Of a stretch of DNA of 64,000 bases, positions 27,289 through 39,800 are shown piece by piece. A program made the position numbers and the translations under genes. Below the pieces are notes generated by a model. The model searched no databases, had not been told where the DNA came from, and saw nothing but the letters and a program-made list of their open reading frames with translations. Every line of letters starts with the position of its first letter. Position 1 is the stretch's first letter. Origin of the DNA: Cinclus cinclus (lineage: Eukaryota; Chordata; Aves; Passeriformes; Cinclidae); NCBI RefSeq assembly GCF_963662255.1, contig NC_085049.1:20926142-20990141 (forward strand). Direction: 5' to 3'.

Positions 27289-30200
27289 CCCACTTTCAAA
27301 GAATTATAGCCATCTGTCCATGTTGCCACACTCCTCAGTCCAGCAGCCTAAAGAAAGATGCCGCTGGTGCAGCACCTCAAATCTATTTCGATTTACAAGC
27401 TGCTGTTACAGCTCCAATTTAGCAACCCACAAATCCATGCAGCACAAAGACTGCCATTGCTGTATTTCCCCCAACACTGCTTGGGTTCCTTGTATGTGGT
27501 AGATCACTGCCACAGAGCACAGTTTGGTCCTCTGCTGCTTTAACATCTCATTTGCTCCTAATTCTCTTCCAGCTCATCATTGAGGCAACCAGGCTAGGTC
27601 TAATTAATTTTAATGGGAATTAAAAATGGATTTTTCACAGAGTCATAGAACATCCTGAGTTTTGGTAGATTTGTTCTCTGGGTCCTGTTTTCTGTCCATT
27701 CACAGTGCCAGCAGATGTCACTGAAGGAAGCAACCAGATGCATCAGGTTCCCTCTACCATCAAGAAAAGAGTCAGACATCTCCCAGGATGATCCAGAACA
27801 GAGGTCATTGAATTACCCCATGGACCTGCCTGTCTCTCCATTAACTACAGGAGGCACCCAGGGAGACTGGACTCCTAACTTGAGAATCTTCCTCAATGCC
27901 TAAATTTGGCTGTATGAACCACCTCTGCATGTTGCTGCAGATAAACATTCAAATAGATTGCAACACACCACTGCCTTTCACAGCTCCTTTTGTTCTTCTC
28001 TTTGTTTACCTCTCTCTTATCATAGAGCAATTGTGGTTTCTGCATACTGAATTTTTCAAAGTAAAAATCTGACACACAGATAATGCATTCCGCAACCCTG
28101 GATTTTTACACCGAGGCCAATTTTCTGTCACTCCGTAGCAAGTCGTCTCTGAGGAGCCATTCTGGTGTGCTTTGGCTTTAACAGGAGCTGCCAAACATCA
28201 GCAGCAATATCTGCTGTCCTTCTAGGCCATGCAGGAATGTGCAGTGTGTGCTATCAGCCACTCCTGGGCTTGATCTAAAGCTCATTGAAAACACCAGGAG
28301 TCTTTCTGCTGGGTTAATTGGACTGGAAATTCAGTTCTCATAGCAAAAGGATTCCTTTACATGTTCATCAGTACATGACAGACAGGTGGGATTCAAATGT
28401 TTCATGATAAAGGGGCCTGACCTATGGCCAGATTGAGGTGCCAGTTTCCCATATATCAGGGGCCATGTGGGTCTGGTGTTACAGTCTCTTGTGTCCATGC
28501 CTTTTAATCCTGACGGGTGTGCACTAATCTTCCTTTGCCAGGCTGGGGATGACTTCTCATACACACAGGGGTTTCACAACTGAAGATAAGTGCCTTTTCC
28601 AATGCTAAGCTCCTCTCTATCTGCTCCATCCAGCATTCTGCATTTGAATCAGTGTCAAGTAATCTCCAACTTGCACTCCAATTTATGGCTTAGGTTTTCA
28701 TTTTTATGTAATTAGAAGAAGCGGTAACATTTATCTGCTTTCAAAGGAGACTATTCCTTCTTCCTCCCTCCTACTGCAACTCCACACTCTCCCCTTCAAT
28801 CAGCTGCATCTCAAACCGGAAGGGAACTGAAGTAATTTGACTCACATCATTAAAGCAAATTATTGTACCAAAAAAAGGCAACCTGAGCCAAAGTCCATTT
28901 AAGTCTACAAGCCTCTGGGGACTTCAAAGAAATTACTGTTCTCACTGGAAATTAGTATATTAGGAAGCCAGGATTAGTATCTGTGCTCGTGATTGTTGCC
29001 TTAGTGCTCCTGACTTATGCAGGACCCTGCCAGTGCATGTTTTCCCCTTTCCTTCCCTGCTACACCAGGGGATGGGCAGTGGATGAGGACCCCGTGGGTG
29101 CTAATGACTGAGTCTAGAAGATAGAAATTTGGGCAGCTTTAGAGCCCATCTTAAAATAAATAAATACCAAATGTTACAACAGCAATAAATGGGAAAGGAC
29201 AATGCTGGTGTGACCACCCCTAGGGCAGAGATGGAGAAGACCAGGAATAAAGGGTCACACCACATCTTGGAGTATGGATTGGGTGGTGAGGCAGCCCTGG
29301 GGGCACCTCTGTGGAAAGAGGCACTGGGATGGGATCCAGGCTATAGCTGTAGCCAGGGAATGTGTGCATCTTCGGCTGAGTGTACTGGCAATAGCATGGA
29401 CACGCAAGGGAATTAATGTTCTTCAGGCCTTCAGAGAAGGTGACTACCTTCACTAAGCTTTTAGCTGTGCTAGGAATGGCTTCAGAGGCAGATAATTAAA
29501 AGGAAGTCAGTCCAGCAGCCAAATTTTCCAGAGAGTTGAAAGCCATATTTCCAGTCTGATTTCCTGAAGAGCTCGTATCTCCTTTGGACAGTACATGACA
29601 TTACACATTCAGCACATTCCATATGCAGATTTGCCACTTCCAATTTTGCTGATTGCAGGCAGATTCCCTGGAGGTCTGAGCTCCTGTGCTAAAGGCAGCT
29701 CTTAAAAAGAGAAACACAAACTGTAAGCAAAGGGGAAAGGGACAAACAAAACATCTCTGGTCAGGAAAAAAATGTAACTGAAAAGAGTCTGATGAAGCAA
29801 GCACCCACCCAGGGGAGCAGGCTGTGACTGAAGCATGGACGTCACTGGTGGCTGCTGATGGTACTCAGCGTCTTGGTGATGGCCCTGTGGAGCACACCAG
29901 GCATGGGCTTTTGACACACTCTAAATTGTGTGTGGAAAGTTTTAAACACTTATATGGTCCCACTGAATTCAAAACAGAGCCAGGGGGATACTCCCAGACT
30001 TGAGCATTTTGGTGAAATTCAGCCACAAAATGCCAGAAATTACCCTAGACGGGAACCCAGTACAGCAGATTGCTTTGTTCAGCAAGACACTGATATCACT
30101 TACATTGTGGTGATATCATCTGCTAAGCTGTGGAAATCCTCCTACGGTACTTACCCTGCACCTCTTGTACCCATTAATCCAGGCTCCCTGGAGCCACTTC

Positions 30201-30652
30201 TGAAGCCCCAAACCTAAGCAGCAGTTATAAAACCACCCGCACATACATAAAAACATTTCCCCCAAGAATCAGTATTTCCTACGTCAGACACAATAGCCAG
30301 CCTTGGATGACCAACAGGCTTCAAAGGTAATACCTCCTAAGTAATTTTGGCTGGAAAAGGGCATGCTGCACCCCTGAGGAGCAAGGAATTGTCTTCTGTC
30401 CACTTCTAGGCCTTACAGGATCATATGACTCTGTGGCAATACACAATTTTACATAGCTTATGGCCTCAGGTTGCCTAAAAAGCTCCCCTGGTCTGACATA
30501 TTCTCATTCACCCTTTGGTCTATAGTTTGAGGCTTTCTACACTTACAAAAATACAATTGCGTTTTCTCCTGGTTGCAGATAACTACACTAGACAACAAAA
30601 TGGTTGTTTATGCCATCCCACCTAGAGCTGGATGGGATAAAGTGGGAGGATA
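27289..30652 (-). other. WNT7B: WNT7B intron 1 segment (27.3-30.7 kb)
   Basis: AT-rich intron between two CR1 fragments. A CR1-like phrase of about 25 bp (CACAGAGTCATAGAACATCC, 27636-27655) may be a further remnant but is too short to call. No exon is supported. Confidence 0.7.
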
Positions 30653-30880
30653 TGATCATAGAACCATTAAGGTCGTAAAAGACTTCCAAGATCAAGTCCA
30701 GCCTGTGACCAATTCCTACCCTATCAACCAAGGTGTTCCTTGGACACCTCCAGGGATGGGGACTCCACTACCTCCCCTAGGCAGCCAATGTCTACAAACC
30801 TTTCCATGAAGAAATTCTTCCCAGTTTCCAACTGGAACCTCCCCTGGCACAGCTAAAGCCGATGTCCTCTTGCCTTGTCA
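30653..30880 (-). mobile_element. CR1 LINE 3'-region fragment (minus orientation)
   Basis: The plus strand reads GATCATAGAACCATTAAGGT, then GACTTCCAAGATCAAGTCCA, then GACACCTCCAGGGATGGGGA, then CAACTGGAACCTCCCCTGGC. This is the reverse complement of a CR1 3' region, from a different subfamily than the copy at 13.2 kb judging from the AAAGACTTCCAAGATCA phrase. The fragment is 5'-truncated and noncoding. Confidence 0.92.
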
Positions 30881-33800
30881 AACTTAAGCTGAACTTCAAT
30901 TTCCAGATCTTCACTAAAAGACAAGTCATCAGAGCAGTGCCAGCCAAAAGGATTTTGCACAGCTGGACACTTTCACATCTCCACAGTGCCAGTACTGTGC
31001 TACAGACAACCTGAACTGTCAGTATTAGAGACACCTGGCTTTGGAGGGAGGTGAGCATGACCAGCAGTAAAAATGTTTCATAACTCTCAGGTATTTCCAG
31101 AATAAACCTTTTTCTGTACAAAGCATCACAGAAGAATTAGAAGGCAGGTACAGAATTACTGTGAGTGTGGCAGTCCCATTCCAGCTCCAAACAGGAGCAC
31201 CCACAGGGTCTCCTTGTGCCATGTGTGGGGCTCCAAGAAAGCCAGCCCTGGAACACACGATGACAGATGCAGCAAGGCTTTGCTCCCAGGAGCTACACAT
31301 CTCCAGCAGCACTTTGCACACACACTGGCAGGCTCTCCCACAGACAGAACCAGGGCCAGCTACATGAACGTGTCCTCACTCTCTGCTGGAGCTGCAGCCC
31401 CATTCTGATCACTGGCGCTTCCAAAATGAGTTTATTAACCCTTCAACACACAAGCTACTGCAGTTGACTGCTCCCCTCCATCTGCAAGAAGCCTAAAACC
31501 TTAACTCCAAGAGAAACATGAGCTGGCTATTTCATGCCACAAATCTTTTCCTGGAATCTGGCAGAAATGGTAATTAGTGTGCTTAATCATTGCACTACTA
31601 GTAATGGAACCAAAAGCTTTTAGGCAATGTGCTCATGGATCACTTTGAGTTGAAGTAGCATCTAGAAAGGATGCAGCGTGGAGAAGATTCCTCAGAGCCA
31701 TTGCTGATGTGGGACTTAAGGAAGGAATCCAAGCACTGAACCTTTGCATACAGCCCTGCTCCAATTCCTGTCTAAAAGATATCCCAAGCACTCAAACTAC
31801 CAAAACCCTTTCCTATGGAAACTTCCCACATTTAAAAGGTGTCACCTTTCAGATCCTTGTGTCCCAACCCCTACTTCTCTTCTGATAGCCTCTTGCATTA
31901 AGGAAACAAGAGGAAAGGATTCATATTGTAAAATTAAAATTGGAAGCAACACAAAATGCCATGCATCATATCAGAATATACAAACACACAAAATAAGGCT
32001 TTTAACAGACAAGAGGTCATGCCCAACCAGATATAATTTAAATACAATCTTGTGGCAGGTTGCGTGAGAACAGCTCCATTTGCTTTCTCCTTCTTAAAAC
32101 TCAAATCTATTTGCAAAGTCTCAGCTCTAATGAGATGTGAGATTTTGAACTGTATTAAAGTTAGACCTTGGAGTTAGTCCAGCTTCAGAGGTGGTGTAAT
32201 ATAGAGGAGGAAAGCAGGCAGACAAGAAAACACTAATGAGAATGCATTAGGATCTTAAAGGAAGAGGGCACATGAGTATTATTCAGGGGTACCCATGTAT
32301 CAGTCTGACATCACTTTCCCTCTTTACTCTCCAAGATCATTAGCAGCAAAAAACAGACACTTTTCTGTCTGGTCAAACATGCCAGCATACTGCCAGACAA
32401 TTTTTGAGAATTCCCTGTTTTTCAGTGGTTAAATTTTTGTCCTTTGCAATTTCCAGATTTCTGAGAGAACTCCTAGTGACAGTTGTAATAATATTCTGTA
32501 AAATGTTGTGGTGGTGATTCTTTGAATGCCTTTGTGGTTTGCTGTCCAGAGTTATAATAACCTATGCCTGCCCAGATATGTGTTCTCAACTTGGAAGCAC
32601 TGGAGCCAGCATTTACTTTTCTGTCTGGACAACTGCACATGTGTGCCTGCATGTGTTGCTAAACATGGGAGCAAGTCTCTCTCCAGGTATTTCCCAGGTG
32701 TTTCCTGGTCCCCAGGAAGTGTATTTTGGGGTTCACATCTTCGGGAAAGTGAGTGACTTGAGGTTTATTCCAAATAGAAGAATACACCAATGGGAATCAT
32801 AGGTGGTTTCTGAGCCTCCTTTGAGTTTCATGTGTTTCTCTATCAGTCATCTCCTTCCTTGATAATTTTATTTTTGAAAGAATAGTAGAGGGAAGGGGGA
32901 GGGGAAGAAAATACAGCTCTCCAACTGTATGGCAAGACTGAAATGGCATAGCTATACTGAGATAAGCCTTGATTAGATAGCTTACTTCAGATACCAATCT
33001 TCATCTCAAGGACTTTAATTGGAGTTACCAGAAAGGGTGAGATACAGCAGCCAGCTTATGCTAACATTTGCCTGGTCTCAGGTCTATACATATATGTCCT
33101 TGGTGAAAACTGCTGAGAGAAACTCTGAGGATCAGGCTTGGGCACACACCAAAACCGTACATGTATGGATGAGGAACCAATTTCAAATAAATGGTGTGTA
33201 ACTTTGAAAAGAGGACTCTAAGAAAAGCTAGAAAGAATATCCCAAAACCACTCAGTCAGACCTTCTCTGCAGTCTTTCTATACCTTATAAACATTTTATA
33301 TATATATTTGCATCCATGAAGAAAACAACAGAGAAGAGAGATGTGAAATATGAATTGTACTGAACTTAGTTTTATATAAAAAAGATATATCCCAAAAACA
33401 CTTTACAAAGTAATAAACTAGACCCTTGTAGTGCATGGATGCTATAAAAACCAATGTCTCTATTCTGTGCCAAGCAAAGACTCCTATATATATATATTTA
33501 AAACTGGATCCCAGTCAGCTGAAATATTGAAAATAGTTCTAAACATGGCAAGGAAAGAGCTGAATTTAATTTGGGAAAAAAATCCCTTATGGTTTGGCTG
33601 CACACAAACAATGCTGTACTCCCTGAAAGCTGGCTTTTGAAATGAATTCATACTCTAGAGGAAGGCAAAGCTGAGCATCCCCTCAGCAGTGACTGTGTGA
33701 GTTCAGCCTCACACACCAGTGTCACACCAAAGATTTGCAATATTATGTATTCCCAGTACACACTGCAGCTGTGGACTCTCAGACCAAACAGTATTTTTAC

Positions 33801-36800
33801 CCCATGCCCACAAATTCTAACCTGTAAAGACAGCCCCTATTCCACACCTCTTTCTACCATCAGTATTAGAGTATTTCTGAATCTCTAAGTTTAAAAGTGC
33901 ATTGATGTAAGGCCTTATGTTTCTTGAATGTTAAAATGCAAAACTGTCCTTAGGACAATTCAAGAGCCTCATCAGAGACCCCAAAATCCTGCACCTGTAG
34001 AGCTGAGCACAGTTTATGTGGAGTAGCCATGCAGAAAATCTTCTTCCAAGACCAAATTCTCTTATAGATGTAAACTGTGCTTTGTCTATTATCTCTTTTA
34101 CATTCCCTCTCCTGTACTCCCCTCAAAAGGGGATCATGCTCTGCTAACTGAAACTAGCCAGCTGTGACCTGCACTCTGTCCTATGCTGTCTCTCTCCCTG
34201 GCCAGCAATGGTCAGTCGCATCCTGTCTGGGGACAAACAAGCCACAGGAGTACAGCAGGTGTCTCTGGGCTGAGCTTGGTTTTCTGAGCAACCCTGCTCA
34301 CACCTCCTGATCATACTTCCTAATGCCCTACTTTCATTCTGGTTCCAGGATATTCACCTCTCCAAGACGTGATCCTCATGCTGAGGGGCAAAAAAGTTGC
34401 TGTCAGATGATTAAATTTCAGACCAGCTGATAGGGTCATGGTTTGGAGCAACAGAACAGGTTGAGCAATGATTTGGCTAAATGCTGAACCTCCCAAGAAC
34501 TGGCCCCCTCTCTGCCAGCTATCCTAAAGCCTGTTTCATTCTCCAGATCCATCTTTTCCAGGTTTCCTGGACTTCTTACTTTCTTCCTTTCACTTGTTAG
34601 TCTCCTTCCAGATGGGTTTTTCCACCCCATCCTTCTCTCCATTCCCTTCTCCCTGGGTAACATGTAGGCCCTTCCCTGGCTGTCCCTCCCATGCCACCAT
34701 CACTGCTCACCATCCCTCATCTCAAGACTCCTATGGATGGTAAGCTTGGTATCCACACACAGCCAACATGCTGACAGGAAAATCTGACTTAATTACATAA
34801 ACTCATGTGTTCCAAACGGAGACTTCTCTGACAAGGTATATTTTCAGTTCACTTTTCATGGGTTTGGAAGGGAAAAAGCAAAAATGGGAGATGCCACTCA
34901 AATTTAGAGCTTGGTTCAGGAAAGAGTTAAGTATGTCTTGGAATCCCTTTATACTCAGGGAACATAGGAGGGTGCTGGGCACTGCGTATATCCTGTGTTT
35001 TCTATGTGTGTGACATGATCTGTTTAAATACATGATGTAACTACAAACTCTCCAAAGCCTGCATACTTCCAGCTCTCCATGAACTTAAGCCTCAGCTGTT
35101 ACTGAAAGCAAAGCTTCTACTCTGGAAAGAAAAATTACATATAAAGGGCTCTGAATGAGCAGAGAAACTTCTAAAAGAGAAGAGACACACTTATTTAAAA
35201 TAAAAAAAATGTTATTTCTATGCATATCTATATGGCTACATATAATATTTTAAGCACAATTTCTACCCTATTCTATCTTCCTCTATTTCTCTTAACAGGG
35301 ATATCTTTTCACAGCAGATGGATACATAAAATAAAATCTTTTCCCTTTCTGTTTAACAAAATAAAAGGAAAACCAGAATGTATGTTTTACGGTCCAAGAC
35401 TAACAAACCAGTAGTAAGATGCCTCTGACACTTCACCTGTGTATGAGAAAGCAGGTTCTACCACAGCCTCACATTACCATCAATAAATACCATCATTTTT
35501 TCTTCTATTTATTGCTTCTGAATCCATAGCTGCAATGGATTTGTTCAGAATTCTCTACTATCTTAACAGTCACTCCTTTGTTATCCCAGCACACATCACG
35601 TCCATGTGTAATAGGGAAGAAAGAGACAGGTGACTCACTGTTTCAAGGAACTAAAGCAATCAAAGTAGTGCCTTCATGCTAGATTCAATGTAAATTACCC
35701 CCAGAAAAACAAAACCAGTTACCCTTTAGGAATTGCATCAGCTCAAGGGAGAGATGGTGGCAACACTGCATGGTTATATATCACCTGAGAAAGGCCAGAA
35801 TCTTTCATTTGGCATGCTGAAAATGTGCTGCTCACCTTCAGTGTTCTCTGGGGCTATATCTCTTCTGAGTGAGAGCTACAGCCCCAGGAAGCAATATCAT
35901 TCATTGCCAACAAAACCACTTCAGCTGGTCCTAACTCCACTCTCAAGTGTGCTGAAGAGAACTTATGGTTTGGGGGTTAAGCTGAAACTCCGTGCTCTGC
36001 TGGGACATGTGATTCGAACAAAAAGATTTAGTCTCTATCTCTGAGAAACAAATCACCTCCCAACAACTCGGGGTGTTAGTGGGCATGCACAGAGATTTGT
36101 GGTGTGCTCAACAGGAGCCACTGACAACGTAAGCTGCTGCTGGAAATGCTACCAGATCTGATGCAGAACTAGGTATCTCTGAAAGAACAAGAGCAATAGA
36201 GGATCTGATCTTCAATTTTAACAGCAGTTTTTCTCCTGAGATAAATTTCAAGGTGTAAAATCAATTTCAGGTCAAAATATAATGTAAACTGGGGTGCCAG
36301 GGTATGTAACCACTGTCTCAGAGAGCTTATTTTGGGTCACACCACATGGGTCTGCCACCTGCCATCTTCCAAACTTCTTCCCACCATCTGAGCCCTCTAC
36401 AGCAAGTAATGAAAATTATGTCTCTTAAAGTGCCAATAAGGACATTAAAAATCAGCAGATCAAAGTAGAATCTAGGACAAAAATACCATTTTCCTTCTTT
36501 AAAAAAATTATTTCGGGAAACTGTATGGCTCAGGGGCTTGGTATTGGGATATGGAGCCTTTCATCGCTGATCCAAACATGACCCAAGTCAGTAGTGACCA
36601 AAAAAATTGTTACTGGTTGGCAGAAGCTTTGTGGCCTAGAGTATTTGAAATGAGTTGATGGTCTTAATCCAGTTCCCAGTGGATGACTATCCACATCACA
36701 GAAACCACCACCACAATTGGCACCCTCTTTGGCAGCCTTGGCAGGTTGGCCAAGGATTAAATAAGTACAGAGACTGAGCCACCCGCTTATGCCTAGCTAG

Positions 36801-39800
36801 AGGTTGCCCCTCTAGGTCATGGATGAGACATGAGGATGGGGTGGAGTGGAGAAGCTCACACACCCTCTGCTTGTGCTGTGCTGGTTTTGTGGGTAAGAAG
36901 AGGAATTCATTGTTCAGGGCTGTGATTCAGGCACCCTTCACAAGCAGTTTATTCATATACATCTGTTTAATTTAAAAATAAGCCAGAAACTGAAAGAATT
37001 TCAGGATTTTTTTCTCAAAAAATAAGGTGCCAATTTCTGGGGAATTCATCCAAGTCAAGGTAGTTATGCCTGGGCTGCATTTGACCAAACGCACACAACC
37101 TACCTGTAAAGTGGCTCTACTTTGAGAAACATTCCTTTTGCTCTGCTGTGTTTTCAGTCAACACTTTAATCATCTCACAAGATGTCTTAGAGTGCACATA
37201 ATCTGTGCCAACTATTGTCAGAAAGCTAAAGCTGTTTTCTAATTAGGTATACAATGGCAACTGTCATGTAGAAAAAGATCTGATACACCTAAAAAAATCC
37301 TATCTGGCCATAACAAAGATAAGAAGGACTTCGGTTAGTGCTGAAAGAGGTTTTCAGTTTTGGAGAGGTAAAATGCACCAGCCTCTCTTTGCAAAAAACA
37401 GCACTCTTCTAACAAAATACTGTGAGCTAAATCTTGATGTTATTCAGGTGATGTTTGGATGGAACAAAGTTTAAACTTCAACTTTAGGCAGTACCTAGGT
37501 GGCTGTAAGAAGGGCAAATAGCCCAAGCCTTGCATGTGCTTCCCTGCATGAAGGCACAGAGCCATCCTCCCCCGCTTGTAGGTCAAGCAGACAATGCTGG
37601 AAGAACTTTCCTGTGCACTGTCAGGAAAGACTTCCCCAAAGTTGAAGCAAGACTTGGCAGCACTTCAAGCCACTTCTCAACTGTCTCATTTCTTGCCTCC
37701 TACAGCACTGCAGCAAACATGGCAAGCAATGACAGTTCTGCCCAAGGAAAGACACAGAGAACAAACTCTGCAATTCACTGGAGGCCTCACTTTTCTATTC
37801 ACCTCCCTGATAGCCAGGGCACTTCATTTATGTTGCACTTTGCTACACCAAGTTATTAATTAGAAGGTGTGACTGATTCAATCTCTAGCTTCTTCACCAG
37901 GGGTAAGACAGCAAGGCAAGCCAGCCTGGGACAGCAAGGCATCTTCAAAATACAAAAAGGAACTGTCATTTGATTTGTGCTGCTGTGTGGCCCTCACATA
38001 TTTGAGATTCAAAAGATCTTGCAAAATGGAAATCCCAGGAAGCAAAAGTGGCAAACTCTTAAAAGGTTCTTCATCTGTTACGCACAAAAGGACCATCTTG
38101 TCCAAGGGAGCCATTTCAATATTTCCTCCTGAATCAATGCTCAGATTAGTGGGTCTTCATGAAGGGAAGGTCTAGATTTGGAAATAAATTGTGATCAAGA
38201 TGGTGAGAAGTAGGATCTCTACCCTGTTAGCTGGAGGAACACCCCTCAGCCTAGTGCATCTCCTGGCCCTGGACCTCCACGCATTTCTCCCATACCAATA
38301 TATGTTAGGTGTGAAGAACACCCTAATAGAAGTACTTGACCCAAACTGAACAAATTTCCTAATTTCAGTAAAACAACACTTGAGGGTGTGGTTACAACAG
38401 AAAATCACACCCGTGGATGGATCAGGAGCACCTGGCTGCACCTCATGACTCCTAATGTCCCAGAGGCACAATTATCTCATCAGGTGCCACCTGCCAATTC
38501 TTGTTGCTGAGGAACTGGCTTTGGCACAGTGCATAACTGGGGTGGGGAGAGGAGAGGAGCATACAGGGCCAGGCACACGTGTTTGTTTTAAGTGCATTCC
38601 TTAAAAGTGACTATTTACACCAAGAGGATACCTTGGCTCTGCTCAGAAGCATGTCTGCATTTGGGGGTTACAGAGGAAGGAGCAAGCTGCTGTTTCTGAA
38701 TCCTATCCTGTACCTCCACACCCTTGGCACAGTTTGCATTTTGTGTTACTGTTTAATTAACATCCCTGAATTTGCCACTCTCCATCACTTAGTGCAGCCT
38801 ACAAGCTTCCGAAAGAGATGGGCAAGCCTGCAAAACTTCTTGGCTGGCAGTTTTCAAAATGCTTTGCCCTTTTCTCCAAACAGAGGACAAAGTCACAATG
38901 AGATGCAGAATTTATGACTTCCAAAGTGCTCTGACCATGAATACAGCATACTGACTTCAAAGTCAACAACATGTGTCTGGGTGAGGCTATGCCTCACATC
39001 ACCTCTGCATTAAAGTCCTTCTCATCTCCCCTGTTCTCTTTCATCCTTAGTTCAAGGTGTGAAGCCTAAACTCAACACAACTATTAGTGGATTGTGGCCC
39101 AGCAAGAGAAGACAGAACAAACCTCTGCCTCAGCTGTGGAGCTCCTCTGGAACAATGGAGATCATGAAACACATGACAAAGATCTGTGCCTAGAGGTAAG
39201 TTACTCTCGGTCGAAAGGATCTGTCTGGGGAACAATTTTTTAGAGATTAGCCTAATCCAGAGTCTGATGACCTTTAGGTCACAGTGCAAAGAACTTCCTC
39301 TTTGATACATCTTTTACAACATAACCAGAGTGACATTAACAACAATAACCTGACCCCATCCCTCCCCTCAGAAGCATCTACCCTGGGCAGAGCTCCCCAG
39401 AGACAGAGTAAGCAGAGGAACAAAAGACTCCAGGGAGTCTACTAGGGATGTGCCAATCTAATTATTGTGGGCAGTGCCAATGAAAAAAAAAGCTAATCAA
39501 AATCTGTACAGCTAGTTGATGTACCCTTTAGGCCATGGGAGTGGAGAAAAAGGAATATACTGTAAAATCAGATGAGGCCATATTTATTTGCGCTTCCACA
39601 CTCAGCTCTCTCAATAGCGTCAATGTCGACTGGGTTTGAAGCTACCCTGAGAAATTTAGCAGTAGTCCATAGCAGCAGGGAAGGGATTTAAATCACATCC
39701 TTTGCTTCTTGCTCACTGTGCTGCAGCATAGCTGTTCTCCATCCAGCAAAATCATCCTCTTCTTTAAGGCTCAGTACAACAGACCTGATTCAGGAATGTT

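Noticed and set aside
27636..27660. CACAGAGTCATAGAACATCC, similar to the start of a reverse-oriented CR1
   Set aside because: Only about 25 bp match before the sequence diverges; too short to call an element.
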